This document shows, piece after piece, positions 11,257-25,439 of a stretch of DNA of 64,000 nucleotides (positions are counted from its first letter, which is position 1; every line of letters begins with the position of its first letter). The position numbers and the translations under genes are program-made. A model generated the notes under the pieces. That model worked only from the letters and a program-made list of their open reading frames with translations. It searched no databases and had not been told where the DNA came from. Source of the DNA: Tigriopus japonicus (lineage: Eukaryota > Arthropoda > Copepoda > Harpacticoida > Harpacticidae); assembly GCA_010645155.1 (NCBI GenBank), contig CM021320.1:3590745-3654744 (forward strand), written 5' to 3'.

Positions 11257-12590
11257 CTCATCGTGAGCGAGTAATTCAAGGAATTAAGATTTAATTATCA
11301 TTTCAAGTATACCTCTTGTGCTTTTTGGACATAATCGGGAAATTCTCAGGAATTCAAATACTCTGCATAACTCAGTTATCGACAATAGTGAAGTATTTTT
11401 TCTCTGTCGATATTTAAATTAAACAATGCGTGCAATTTACTTTGCAATCTCAAAGCTGACTTTTCCTATATATCGTTTATCAATCACTTAGTATTAGATA
11501 GATCTTAATACTTTTCCCTTCTATTTGTAACACCATTTAATGCTATCTTGAACAAAAGTTTCGTCCGAGGATCTGCCATTGCCATCTTGTGGTCAAATTC
11601 AAAAATGGCTGATAGACAACAAATGGTTGCCAGATTTTTTTTGAAGGCAAAAGGCATCTTTCAAAAAAATCGTTTTCACTTTCGATTAAATGCATAGAAG
11701 CCATAGATTATTGCAAAAAGCATTTCAGCTTTCTACAGATGTGTAAATTGTTGGAAAAACTTTGCAAAATGACTTGACGTACAAATTTTACCATTTGTGT
11801 AAAAATTTAAATGTTACAAAATTGTTTGGTAGAGATATTACTTTTTACTGGTGAATGATTTTTTTTTTGCTATGGAAGAAGTTTGCGGATTACGAGTTCA
11901 CCGCTTTTTGTAGTTGGGTAGCAATTACCTTCTTTGGACATCGTCCACCATTGTCTAGACTCTAGAGCAGGTTTTTTAACGTTTTTCAAAACTTTTTAGC
12001 GCCCCCGTGGAATATCCCAGGGCCCATTAAGAACCGCTGGTTTAGAGAGATGGTTAGATCCCACCTCAAAACAAGTTTATGCAAGGAGTAAGAGACTCCT
12101 TTTGAACGTAAAAATGTAATAGTATAATATGATCTTGTATATTTATTAAAAGAGGTAAAGAAGAATGTCCGAAAAGGAAACACCTGCGTTGCTTCCAACG
12201 CGACAAACACAAAGCAAAAGGATGATCAAATAACCCGGTTTTTTACTTCCATTTCTAAGTTCCTCAAGTTCTACAGAGTAAAAGTTGAAGAGCTCAAACG
12301 AAGAATACAGCAAAATCAAATCATTTTCGTCGTTAAAAGTCGCCACAAAATGACACTTTCTGAGAAAAATGACACTTCAAATTAAGAAATGCCACGGACC
12401 AAAAATAGTTGCCGTTTTGTCGAAAAAGGCAAAAAAATGCCATCCGGCAACCATGGCCAAACAGTGTTGCTAAATTTTGGGAAATTCCCAAAATATGCGG
12501 AGGTTTAGAGCGAATCCGAACAAAATCTTGCAACATCTGCTTAAGGTCTGACATTTGGCTGCGAGCAGTCTGTGACACCTGGCAACGCTG
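11257..12590. other. Intergenic; one possible 72-bp hAT-like MITE
   Basis: 11968-12039 runs from CAGGTTTTTTAACG to CATTAAGAACCGCTG with imperfect inverted ends and flanks CTCTAGAG / GTTTAGAG (6 of 8 identical). This suggests a very short old hAT derivative. Otherwise no gene seen. Confidence 0.3.
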
Positions 12591-12768
12591 ACGCCAATCA
12601 GCTGGCAAACGTCAAAACATTGTTTTGTAGGAAGTTCTTTGTGATTGCAATACTTAAAGGAGGCGTAAATATGACATACGGTTTTCCCGAAGCAAACTCT
12701 TGAACAGACGCACCCTTCAGACAACGGCAGTTTAAAGTCGTGGGTTCTTCCGAACACTCACGGCCAAA
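12591..12768 (+). promoter_or_regulatory. Likely promoter and 5' leader of the SLC49A4-like gene
   Basis: CCAAT at 12594-12598 sits about 170 bp before the start codon, in a stretch richer in G+C than the DNA to the left. No TATA box is obvious. Inferred from position only. Confidence 0.3.
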
Positions 12769-14282
12769 ATGGCGTCGCCGTCAAGTGAAATCGCACCTCC
12801 AGAGCTAGAGGAACATATTTCCGAGACTTCTTCTGACTCTCTTTCTTCCCGTCCAATCTACCGAGTCTTCAAAACCCGTTGGTACATCCTAATACTGTTC
12901 TCGTTGTTGGCTTGCTTTCAATGTCAGGTGTGGAACACTTGGGGTCCCATAGAAGTGGCGGTTAGATATGGCTATGGATGGCAGGATTCCACAGTAGCCA
13001 TGATGGCTAATTGGGGTACCATCATGTTTGTAACCATGGCCTTTCCTTTGTCGTATTACTTAGAGGTCCGTGGTTTGAGGGAAGCCGTCATTTTGGTGAC
13101 GGCCTTGTCCGCCATTGGCACAGTGATACGAACGTTCCCCTTGGGTTCCACGTATTTCACTTGGTCAAGTCACATTTGCGCCATTTTGAATGGAATATCC
13201 GGCGTCACTGTGATGTCCGCCCCACCTGTGATATCCGCTCTGTGGTTTCCGCCCAATGAGCGGGCTTTTGCCACGGCTGTGGCTCAGGTAAGTCTTAAAA
13301 AATATGTTCAAGACCAAACTTACAATTTAAATAATTATTTTTTCAGGTTGGCAATCAGCTTGGATCAGGAGTTGCCTACCTACTTGGACCGTATATGGTT
13401 CCGGATACGCGTATCCCAGTTAATGGGTCATTATTTTTATTATCTTCTCCTAAAGTGGACCAAAGAGTGATTCAACAAGACATTGAGTGGTACATGATCA
13501 TAACTGCTACAGTCTTTGTGGCAATTTTGGTCATAGTTGTGTTTTATTTTCCTTCGCAACCGTCCATTCCTCCATCGCCGAGCGCGGATGTGCCCAGAAC
13601 TAACTACAAATCGGGCTTGATCAGTATTGCCAAGAACAGAAATATGTGGATGTGTATGCTGGCCTATGCTATTCCGGGAGGGGTCAATGGAGGTTGGGCA
13701 GCTGTGATGACCATCAATTTTGAGCCCCTGGGTGTTGATGCGGCCGAAACCGGATTCATAGCAGTGATCGCTGTGCTCAGTTGTGCCCTTGTGACGTTAG
13801 CCTCGGCTTTTGGATTGGACCGCGTCAGACGATTTTTGAAACCTTGTCTTTTGGGCCTCTTGACCATGTCGACTCTTTTCTTCATCTGGTTGGCGCTCTT
13901 GTGCCTTCAATTTATTCCCTTTTCTAAATGGCAGATCTATGTGGCAACCATTGGCGGGATATCGTGCAATTTTGCCACAAATCCCTTGTTCTTTGAGTAT
14001 GCTGTCGATTTAGCTTATCCCGTATCCGAAGGCTTGGTTGCCACCTTTTTGACCGCCTTCAACAATTTTATTGGGATTATCTTTTTGGGAGTATTTTTCA
14101 TCCCAAACATAACGTTCACATGGATGAACTATGTTTTAGTAGGATCATCCTTAATTAGTATTCCATTGGTTGTTTTTACCAAAGGAAGTTTTAGAAGAAT
14201 GGCAGTCGACGATGGTATCACATCCTCCAGTGAAGAAGGTTACAGGATCCTTCAAAATCCATCCGATGATATCCTTTGTTAA
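12769..14282 (+). CDS. SLC49A4: MFS transporter, SLC49A4 (DIRC2) type, two exons
   Basis: Two coding exons, 12769-13287 and 13347-14282, separated by a 59-bp phase-0 intron (CAG|GTAAGT ... TTTTCAG|GTT). The product is 484 aa, close to the 478 aa of human DIRC2. A polar acidic N-terminus with Glu/Ser clusters precedes the first membrane segment. WNTWGPIEVAVRYGYGW, the segment around VMSAPP, WFPPNERAFATAVA after TM4, and the central LAYAIPGGVNGGW match the SLC49 family pattern; about 12 hydrophobic segments follow MFS order. Human SLC49A4 sits in the lysosomal membrane and has been reported as a proton-coupled pyridoxine exporter, so a lysosomal solute exporter is the likely role here, by homology. 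The tail ends in an acidic, Ser-rich stretch. The start has good context (GCCAAAATGG). FLVCR1/2 are the next-best family members. Confidence 0.9.
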
Positions 14283-17200
14283 ACTCAATTTGGAAAACTC
14301 AAGTATTGTCTATTTTATACCGGTGATGTGCATTTTAAAAGTATCTATTTCAATAGACAAAGAAAAATAGTAAGTGATCTTATTGCAAAAAGCAGGCAGC
14401 ATATTTTTTTAAATTGGGTTGGAGAAGCCAATCAATAGTTTTGAGAGTAGATGTAAAGCCGCCTATGAAATCGAGTTCTGTTAAATGGGTCATGGTGAGA
14501 ACAGGAATAATGTCCTTTGAAACACGCTTAAATCAGATGATTGAAAATTCCTTTAAACGCATTAAAAGGTAAGTGGTGGTCGAAATTTGCATTGTTGTCA
14601 AAAATATTTGATTTGGCCCTTTTTCTATTTCGATGTAAAAAGGATTTGCGATTAGGTTCTTCAAGTATAGTGATTGTAACGAGTCTAAAAAAATTTACCT
14701 TTAGTTTTGAAGGACACCGACATACGTGTGCTTCACAACAATGTCAAAAATCATAGTCAAGTTTCGAGTATATAAACCGGATTTGTAATTTACTTTTTGA
14801 GAATATAATTTTTCCATTTATCCCTAGTTTTTGTGATTATTAGCGTGATTTGTTTTACGTTTGAGAAATTTCAGCAAAACTTCTCAGATGGCCAAATATA
14901 CTTTGAAGCAAAAATCCTTGGAAGTCTGCTTTTGGAATCACTTCTTGAAAATGAATCAAAGTGCCTTTGAACATTGATGGCCAAAAAATCAAATCGATCG
15001 TTTTGCGTTTTAAGTTGCTTGAAGCTATACTGTTCCTTGCAATTTCTCACAAATATTTAAATGGTTGCCATTTCTGTACCCCTTTGTAATCGGGGCACAA
15101 TCATCCTAATTGGAATGACCATGAGAATGAGTGTGGAAATCTAGCAAGATAGAAATTTAAAGGCAGGAATTCCACAAAGTAAATGTTTAAGGTTTTTGTA
15201 GAAAAATTAGTCGGAAATAGCCCCAAAGTAGGGAAATTCAGTGCCTCAGAAAGAAACTTGATTTTCAATGTTATAGTTGATATCTATTAAGTTAAAAAAG
15301 GTTTTGACTCAAAAATCATCTATTTTAAATCCGGTCACTAGTAGGGATGGGTCGGGCCAACATTTCATATTGAAGCAATTTCTAACATCATTGCGCTTGT
15401 TATAACGCTTTTTAATGGTAAATTTTTAAGTGGAATATATTTTTGTAACACTTAAGTATTTTTTAGAATTAGGTAAAATTGATGAAGTTAAGTTTCGAAA
15501 TAAGGTTTATCAAGAATTTGATGGGTCGGTTCCGATTCCGAATCGGTTTCTGGAGTTTGGCTCTAACTCACAACGAGCCTAACCAGGAACCCCTCTGGCC
15601 TAACTCAGAACCGATCACATCCGATACTGAGATCATAGAGGTCTATAAAGAGGACATTCTCCAAATTGTTTTCTGCCTTGCTATAGTTTACTGCTGATAC
15701 TGGCCAGAATCAGCATGACAAATTGTGTTTCAACTAATCCTAAAACTCCAATTTAAAAACGCCAAATTTTATGATTTTCATTCAAAACCGCTAGCAACCT
15801 GTCAAAATGTTCTTGCCAGCCAAACTAAAAATTCCTTCCGCCAAACTATGGCATAAACCGCCAAAATGAATTTAGAATGTAAAAAAAACGATTATTTCTT
15901 ACATTTTTTTAAAAGATCTATTTCTTGGTTCCCTTTGCATGATATGAATCGATAAAACATCTTGATTCTTGATTACAAGAAATGATTTATGTGGTATTTG
16001 AGTTTTTGAAAATCATTGAGTGCGTCATGCTGACAGTACATAAAAAACTGAGGACATTTTTACTTCAATGAAACAGTGATTTCTTTCTAGGAAATGAGTT
16101 CTGCCGAAAGCAGTCCTCCAATCGTGATTGATTTGGAATCTACAATGGTTAACTTGAAGTCATGAGAAAAAAATGAACATATGTATCAATCATGAACGTT
16201 TGAATTTGAACTTCAAAATGAAGCAATCACCAAACCTCGGACTTATCTCATAATTCCGATCCGACCGCAATTTCTTCCATGGGCCCAACGTGACCATTTC
16301 CACATTTTTTTTAATTGCAAAGGTGTCAGAATCTTATTTCTGCTGAGACTTTTGTGTTGGCTCTGATTCATTTTACATTCGGTGTTCCAAATTAGATCCA
16401 AGTTTTGTTGTTATAGGGTGTTTATTGCTTTGTAGCGTAATTAAAAAATCTTGATGAAACGTCACAGAATTTGTTGTTCCATCACTCTGAAATAAGTATG
16501 AAATATCTGTAGCTGCCACTCCGGTTTTAGGCAAACACTTGATGTCATCAGATCGAAGGCTAATTCTCGAAATATTTTGCATTTCCCCATGTGAGAGAAT
16601 TGAAGTGTATAATTTTCTTAAAAATACATCCTTTCAAAGGTATGGGCCCTATTTAGCTGAATCAGCCTGGTTTAGTGAAATTCGGATGGCAAGTTTATTC
16701 TTCGTTCATAGCAAATTTGGCAAACCTGTTAGCTGGGAAAAGTACTTGTACAAGTACCCAAGCTATGCCAAGCTTCAGCAAGCCCAAGCATTGTGCCAGT
16801 ACAGCTTGCCCAATCTCTTGTTTGCCCCCCATCACTATAAAATACTGGCCCAAACAAGTGGAAGATCATAGTGCAAATGAAAGTGTGCAAGACAGATTTT
16901 CAATCCCAAATCCTATAATTAAATTGAATTATCACATTCATTGAGCGCCTTAGTATAATTTGAGAGACGCAAAGCTTAGACAGGAGGCCACATGTCCAAA
17001 AAACTTTGTTTTTCAAAAATTTCCGTTCTACGAATATGTTCATAAGCGTCATTTCTATCTTACATGCTTTTTCAAAAACAATGTTTTAAGAAGAAAATAA
17101 GAAAAATACTTCTTTAAATTTGACTGAAAAAGTCAAACAAAAAGCTTTGTGAGAGACACCCAAATGAAAATTTGTTTTGAAGTTATTTGCTGTTTTTCAA

Positions 17201-20200
17201 TTTTCCTTGCCATTTGGATTTGTCACTTCAGCAAATTTTACCTTCCATCCCAGAACATGTAATTTGTTATTTACCATGCCAGCACATTTTATTTAACACT
17301 TCAGCACTTTTTTTTGAGCTTCAAAAGCATCTTTTGTTCGCTCAAAATCCAAAAACTGGTCACACAATTTTTTATAATTTTGAACTCCCTTGATTAGTGA
17401 ATCGTGAGTGAACCACAGATTATATGATCTGTGGAGTGAACCAAATAGCGCTGAATCCTTTAAGAATCAAGTGTGAAAAATTGTTTTCATCTAATCCTAA
17501 AACTCCAATTTAAATTCGCCAAATTTCGCGATTTTCATGTAAAATTAGTACGGTGACCTCCCAATCTTATGTAGTTTTCACAACATTTAAATAACAAAAA
17601 TGCAGCCCATGTTCTGAGACGTATGGTTATTTTTATTTCGTCCCACTATGCTTATAGTGAACTTCAAATCCCTTCAACAACCGACCTAGTATCATCTTTT
17701 AACTTTCTTTCTCCACTCCAAAGTAGTGCAGTTTTGATTGTTAATACTTTTTGATTAACATAGATGGCACTGCATGTAATTGCATTTCATGGTCACGTGA
17801 TATTGTACGTCACCAACTGTTAAGCTGCGTTTTTTGGCTGTCTAACGAAACTGTACGGTATGAAGAAGTTGATGGCGCTGCTTAAAGTTCTTTACTTCTA
17901 CTGAGTTAGCAGGAGCCTTTTAAAACAGGAAAGTCACAGACTTGAAAAGATTAATTCGCATTATTCGAAACTTCAAAATCTGCGAGAATCTCAAAAAGTC
18001 TTTTTATGAATGGATAATTTTCGCCAAACAAAAATCTGTTTTGTTGTCTATTTGGGCGATTCGGACGAAGAAAGGGACAGAAGACACAATTGAGTCCACA
18101 GTTCTCTGATGCCTCGGTTTTGGTTCATAAATATTTTTGATTGTCCTTGATCACCTGACCGTTTTTCTAGTCTGTACAACCTTAAGTCTATATTATGAAG
18201 AAAAAAAATGCAAGCCTTACAGAATTAGCTTTTAAGAGCTAAAGACACGTTAGGCTGTATTTCCCATATTTTACAAAGTGACACTCTTTTGGCCAAATTC
18301 CACAGTTGAAAAGAGAGACATCTTTTTCCAAATTTTTACGATATTTGGTCGGTTTTCTAAAAAAAAAAATCAAGTGCCACTTTGTTGGAAAAACTTCAAA
18401 TTTAAGCCCAACCAAACAGAGACTTTTCTAGCCTTTATTTTTAGAGTTTTTCAACTTTCTAACGTCCAACGATAAAATGTTGAGATTCCTTTCCATATAT
18501 TTTCAGTATCCATTCCTCAGTAGCTGGCTTTTCATGTTATGGCGGTACTGCCCACCCTGAATTTGGAAGAAAAAGAGGGCGAACGAAGTACGTCCAAGAG
18601 CAGGCCAGATCAATCTAGCAACTAAAGCTGTTCTTTCGAATAACAACAGTGTTTCCAAATTTTGTTACTAAAAAGTTTCAAGCTTCTACTTGCTTCTAGG
18701 TTTCTTATCAAAAGCAATGATAAAATGAGATGCAAGATGTTCTTTGTCTGTTTTTCCCACTAAATGATCAACATTTAAACGTTTAATGATGTGGACTAGA
18801 GATAGGCATTGATACGAGGGTTTTTACAAGGTACTCTTTTTAACAAGCAAGTATATATAAGTTGATTGCAAGGAAAAGTTGGAGCAAGTTTGGAATACAA
18901 TATTTTCGACAGTTACGAGTAAAAGGTCCTGCTTTTGTCCTTTTTCGATTCAAAGTTACTAAAAGAGATTTATCAAGGCAGTCTTCTTATCAAAGTCCAT
19001 TTCTCTGTTTCTGCAACTTAAACAACTACAAAATCTAGAAACACTGTGAAGGGGGCCGTTCGACGTCAGAAATTCCTCACAAGTCTCCAAGGTCAAAAGG
19101 GCCCACAGGGTAAGAAAAAACTATTTTTTATTAAAAAACATAATTCCTTGACCCTTAAACACATCGGGCCCTCTTGACCCAAAAACTCAGAAATCTCTAG
19201 GGTAAAAAGGGGTCTGAAAACTAGGTTCAAACAAACGTTAATCCCACTCTCATTTGCGTTGTTAAGAGACAAGTGCCGCGTGTTAGATTGGCCTCTGGCC
19301 AAAGGTCAGTTTTTGAAAAAATGGATGAAAGGCCAAACTTTGAACTAGCCCGAATTCAGTTTCATGAAGCTCGAATGAAGCATAAAATATTTTGTTACTC
19401 AAACAACGAGTATATTATGATTCCTTGAATGATATAAGCCTTAAATAAACACGTCACTGCTATAAGTATTAGAGATAGGGTAAAAAGCCTTTTAATCTGA
19501 GTTTGCAAATAGCATACTTTGTCCTTTTGAGCTCAGTTTGTGTAAGTGATCAAAACGGCTAAAGAACTGCTCCACCCTTAATGGTAGGTTTTAACGTTTT
19601 GGGATAAGTAAAATGTTAACGCTTCCAAACTAATGATTTACGGTAAGGTGGAATGAAAAGGATTAAAACGTTAGCCTAGGACACGAGCAAAAGCAAAAAG
19701 GGAAGCGTCAACCAAAGGCCTTTAAAGCACTAGACTAAAATTGGTTGGTTACGGATTAAGTATGGCTCGAACAAAGCTGCTATTTTTGGCTTAATTTGTG
19801 ATATTTTATTCTGCGATCCTGTGAAAAATCTGTGATGTTTATTGCTAAATTTTCATTCATTTTTGCTCCAAGTTGTAGTCAGTTGTGTTTTTGCTTTTCC
19901 GGGTACTCTGCCTTTCTTTGTACTAATAAAAGGAATATGAGCAGAAAAGAACCCTATGAGGAGAGGTTTTCCAATCTTGAACTCGAACATTTTATTTTAA
20001 AATATCAATAGTGAAAGTTATAATGCCAAAAGTTAATTTGTCCCGAAAAAAATCGAAAAAGTTGTCATATTTAATCCAAGCACCGAAAGTCACAATTTTT
20101 GACGAAAGTTGCATTGAGCAACTATTAACGAGTCACATTAAAAGATAACCTTTGTAGTGTCCAAAGAGTGCTTTGGTTTCCTATTCTTAGTATCAAGATG

Positions 20201-20400
20201 TCAAAAAGGCTCAATAAGCTCAATTTCGTTTGTTTTCATGTACCCAAATTGAATTTGAGATTACGTTTGGGAGAAGTAGGGCCTTTGAGTGATTGTGCTG
20301 CAAACAAATAAGGGTCGTCGAGTAGTTTGCATCCATTCCCTGTTACGGCACAAAAGAAGCCATTCTCAAAAGAGGGGGGTCTTTCCTGTTCTTCTTATCC
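14283..20400. other. Long intergenic region, no gene recognised
   Basis: No coding exon with family similarity. Two direct copies of a ~75-bp segment (ctaatcctaaaactccaatt ... cgccaaat) lie at about 15726-15790 and 17490-17545. A hairpin CCACAGAT-TATATG-ATCTGTGG lies near 17414-17435. TAGGGATGGGTCGGGCC at 15342 resembles a hAT-type terminus, but I found no partner. Confidence 0.4.
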
Positions 20401-23400
20401 ACAAAGGCATTGAAGATGGAAACGCTGCTATTGGCTGACAGCTGTCATAAGGTTGCTGCCCTGTTTGCTTGGCAACCCAATCGTGCCTTCTAGCAGCTTG
20501 GGTTCACGATCCTTGTTGCTTTTGTCCATCATGCACTCCCCTTACACACACACACACAAAGAAGACACCACAATCGCACTTCCTCGCTCTTTGGCCACTC
20601 TCTGAACCTCTTGTGATCCCAATAATTCTCTCATGGTTCTTAACAATATGTGGACCTTATGTATGCCATGAGAGGGGAGGCAAACATTTTCTTTCAACAA
20701 AGAGCATCAAAAGAAATATTAGGCCAATTAAAAAATCCATTCTATAATTGCGATTTACTTGTGATGTCTTCCCCAAACATGAATGAATTTATACCGGTTA
20801 AACTGAGAGACCGATAGATGAATAATCTTATTTAGTTTAACTCAGAAAAGAGAGGTTTCAAACCCGGTGATTGCGGATGTTCTGACGAAAGTTCGACCTC
20901 GTGTTATCAAATATTGATGATAGCTAATCTTAACAACCAACATCTCCCAATGCAAGTCTTCATTTTGAAAAACGTCATTATTGAGCAATTATTCAATTAG
21001 TGCGTAAGACTTCGAGAAAATTACAGATGCAATGACGATCGAGTTCTACGAAATAGGTACGAGAAACTTCTTACACTCATTTCGTATCATATAACAAAGG
21101 AACAACGTGTTATTTTGTCTCGTTAAGAAAATCGTTGTTCCCCAAACCCAAACGAACCCATCGCCTGTCCCCAACCTGACCCTCATTTCATTCTCACTAC
21201 TTGTTTTTAGGTTCTTCGTCTTACTTCGAATCTGGAATAACCCCATTGTCCCACGGAGGAATCTGGATCCAGGAAAACATTCGCTTTCTGCTCCAACCGT
21301 GTTGGCGAATCAAAACGAGTCATCCTTAGTGTCTTTCTTGCCTCCTTAGTGGTGTTATTGAATGTGCGAGTGCCAGTTGAAATAAGTCGAAGTACAAGCC
21401 CGCCCTTTCATCAGTCGGTCTCGTACCCGCTCTCTCGCCTCCCGGATCTCTAGTCGACCCGGATCGTTCAGAAGCAGCTCAGAAATCGTCTCAGCTGAGA
21501 GAACTTTTCAAGGCTAACGTTCCAAAAGACTGGTCGTCCTGTCACGGGAGAGGTCTGCGTGGAAGGTGTGGATGAGACTGGAGAAGAAGTACTACTGAAG
21601 CCTTAGACAAAGGAGGACCAGAAGTGAAGCTGGCAAACACAGCCAGTTCCCTTTTATCTCTCTGTGAAGGAAGCAGTTGGGTGTAAAGTTGTGCTGGCGT
21701 TGGTTCGTTCGACTGATATTGGATGAGCTTCCAATTTTGTTGAACAAGAAGTTTTATTGTGGTCCCAGCATTTGTGCAAAAAGTGTTGGGAGAACCTCAA
21801 TTTCATTGAAATCCACCCTATTCCTTGTTCAAGTGAGGTTCTAGGATCCATAAAATCCAGGTACGTAAGTGGTCTATCTTCTATAGCCCTAGCCCTAACC
21901 ATCTTATCCCCAGATCAATTGGTGTTCTCAGTAGTGGAAGCTTCGCAAAGCACGACAGCTTTACCTGACTTGTCTGCTACAAGCTTGCTTGTCATAAGTG
22001 GCCATTCTGTCGTCACGACTTGCTTTGGTTTACCTGTCTTGATTCACACTCCTTCACCAGAAGCATTGTTGGGAAACAACAATAGTTCAGAGTAAAAATG
22101 TGTCATATCTCGACCATTAGTGGGTGCTTTAGTCACCACATCAGTACCTGGGAATTCATCCATGCTTTGATGTCCTTCCAATTTTTAGCTTTGCGGATTG
22201 GATTGGATTGAATTAAATTCAAATGTTTCATAAAAAATTGCGGTTGTAACTGATCAAGGCGCTTTTGTCCGTTAAGCAAAGCTTTTCATCATCCATGTGT
22301 GCTTCTGAAGTAGATCTATCACAACAAGGATGATCCGCCAACAATTGTTGACGTACTCTTAGAGCTAGCTAGCTTCCGTAGTAGTAGGATTTTAATTTTT
22401 TGTTGGAGCAAGTGAATCGTTAGAAGAGCTTGGATACTTGAAAACAGTTTGTGTATTTGGATCCATCGGTCTAGCACGTTCGTCATACCAGAAACTGGAA
22501 TGACGTGTTTTCCAGCCTCAATGGACTTATGCATTGGGTTTGTCCAACGCAGATGAATACTCGACTATCGAGTAAAAACCTTGTGCGCTGACGTCACCCA
22601 AGAGGCCTCGGAGAAGTGCGAAGCAGGCCTTAGGCCTTGGGAGTTTGGCTTGAAGGGCAAAACTTCGAAGGGCAAGTGAGAGAAAGACACACACTCACTC
22701 ACACGAGCCAATACTCAATGCAGAAGCTTGACGTTTACGTATTCTCGGGTACGTACCTTCTCTCAGAAGGAATTTGCGCACCGCTTCTTCTCCTTAAGAG
22801 CTCTCTCAGAAATGGCTACATTCAGGATTGACCAGAAAAAAGCAGTTTGAGCGACGTTTGTACGGTCACATTGCAAGTCTGTGGTAATTTGAAGACCCTA
22901 CTTCAAGATGTTTCAGACAAAAGTGTTTTGCATTGAGTCGCAATTTCTTTGTGCTCTTTCAGTTGCAATTGTTATCCTTTTCATAACAACAAATTGCCCA
23001 TCACACACACGAGTAAACCGCACAAGTTTGGGCCTAGTTTGTCAATGCGTTGCTTCCATTCACTCTTGAATATCTAAGAATAACCTGCTTGAAGGACTCC
23101 ACCTTGGCACTTAAGGTGGAGCCAGTTCTTTTACTGCTGCTGAAGTTGCCTCAAAGAGTCTAGTAGTCCTGGTTCTAAAGAATGAGACTAGTGAAAGTTT
23201 GTTACTTCATTATGGAAAAAAGAAAAGAACAAGTTGATGTTTTGTTTCAAGACACAGTCAACTGAGCTTATGAACATTCTGCGATCATCAACTCCTCCAT
23301 GATAGTCATATGTCTAGAAACATTAGTTTTACCAGATGTGTAATAGTGATTGATGCTCACTCGAAAAACAGTAGAATAGATCACTCCTTTGAACAATTCT

Positions 23401-25412
23401 CGGTTGTTCTCCAAAAGTTGGAAATGTTTGTATCAACTCCGAATCGCAACATCCTGTTTTGGGGTTTGGGCCATTTGGACGCCATCTGATGATATTTGAA
23501 GACTGTAAACAAGTTTTCACGAGCCCAAGATTTGTTTCCACTCATTTGGGAACTCGAGCTCATATGCAGGTACGTCTTGGCTCAGTACCCAACTTATTCT
23601 CCTCCTTAATAAGGCCAAGTGACCCGAGTCATACTCACGGGGAAATTTCCGGGTTAAAAACCTTGCATGAGTCGGTCAACGTTGAACAACGTGTTTTACT
23701 TACTTCCTAGGAAGAGAATCCTTGTGTGTCCGTTGCGGATCATTTGTGTTTGCCCTAGATTTTTCTACCAATTATTGCGAATGGCGTTGCCAGGATTAAG
23801 ATACGATTCATAGTTGTCAATTGTTTCAGAAGGAGTTGTTACTCAGTTTATCAGATGAGGACAGTGACCGAATTTTAACACGAGCTCCTCAAAGACGTGT
23901 TTCTTGAACAGTGTATATTTGAACGCCAAATTTACTCCTTGTGAAGATCAGTCTTACTCTTGACATCGACCCGAATAGAGGTCAATTACAAAAATTTGAA
24001 CATAGTTTTGATCCCCATAAAATATAAAGAAGGTAAGAAATCCCCACTATTTTTCATTGAAATGATGAATTAGATCCTAATGTAAACAGCAGTCTCTCAA
24101 TTACCCACAACTGATATGCACACTTCTGATAGCTTGGAATATTTAGAATTAGTAAGAAGAAAAATTAATTATTCGTATTTTTATTGGCTATGACGGTGAT
24201 GTAAAACAAATAGTAAACTCTTATGGTGTAGGATGTAAATTTATGATCCAACACATTTATTTTTTAAGACTTCAATGCAAAGTGATCATTTTATTCTGAC
24301 GTCTGATATTGATCTGTGTGCTCTATGCGCTTTTGTGTAAAAGAAAAAGAAACTTATGAAATTCAAAAGCAACATTAATGTTTGGTAAAATTTAAATCGA
24401 TGCACAAATGTTGAGATTTTACGATTCACACTCGGGGGTCACTCTGCCTACGAAGTTTTTTCATTTGTGCAATCCCTTAACCGAAAAATATTTAAGTGAT
24501 TGACAGTAGATATGTTTAGTTGTGAAGTAAAGTGTACTGAGCTTCTCATGAAATTTGTGTTCTGAGGCAACTTAACAAGAGTTTGTTTAAAAGTGCTTGC
24601 AACAACAGGTTTCCCTCTTTTGCTTCATGTGCTCAATGTCCTTGAATCATTCTAGTTGGGGATGAATTCGTTCGCAAATCCGTTTTATCGAGCAGTGATA
24701 ACAACCAATAGGAGTTTGTTTTTACAATTGATCATGCATGAATCTGACAGAGTTGAAGTGTATGTTAAGAGCCCCGTAGGTCTGGGCGGAGCGAGAAGGG
24801 TTCCAATCCCCATAAATTGGGCACAGCAACGTGGGATGTGGAATTTGGTTTCGGCTGCTGCAGGACTAACAGCTGATGCTCTTTTCAACGTTAGGAAGAT
24901 CGCAGAATGACGTTCATTGCGAGTGACAGCTGGGGAAAGGAGAAGCTGTTCTGGCCCTAACAGCATATTCAGTCCACGGGGCTGGACCAAGAGGAAAGCT
25001 GTTTGGATGGCCATGTTGGCCAACTGTGACTGAGTGTAGAACTAGTCTCTGCTTTGGTAGAGGAGTCCAGGTTATTCTTTATGCTCTCTCCGAGTAGCAA
25101 GAAGTGAGCAAAGCTTGGCACTGGCTTCTCCTGTGAGACTGTTCACGAGCAAGTCAATGACAAAAAAGTGTTCTCCTCGCCTTTCTTTGGAAGACAAAGC
25201 TTGTTTTAATCGGGTCTCCTAAGATTGCTTTGTAAGTATAGCCAAAAGTTTAAAAGCAGGCGTCAAATTTCAGTAGATAAGAGTGAAGCCAAGGACTCTA
25301 GGCGTTGAATAGCCAATCTCTCACCAATGAACTAGCAGCTTGGCTCTCCCTAATGAAGGCAATAAGGGAAGATTTCAGAGTCTATAACTCGAACACGATT
25401 TCTTATTTTCAG
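20401..25412. other. Intergenic / probable 5' region of the AN1 zinc-finger gene
   Basis: Higher G+C patches at about 20400-20540, 21390-21480 and 22560-22680 could hold promoter or non-coding 5' exons. They include CA repeats at 20544-20559 and a consensus CRE (TGACGTCA) at 22589-22596. I cannot define exons. Frames at 21757-22095 and 24656-24910 have no recognisable product. Confidence 0.3.
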
Positions 25413-25439
25413 AAGAAGGGCTCTATCCTCGCAGTCATC

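Noticed and set aside
21757..22095. 112-aa plus-strand ORF as a possible gene
   Set aside because: No motif, mixed low-complexity composition, and it overlaps an antisense ORF of similar length.
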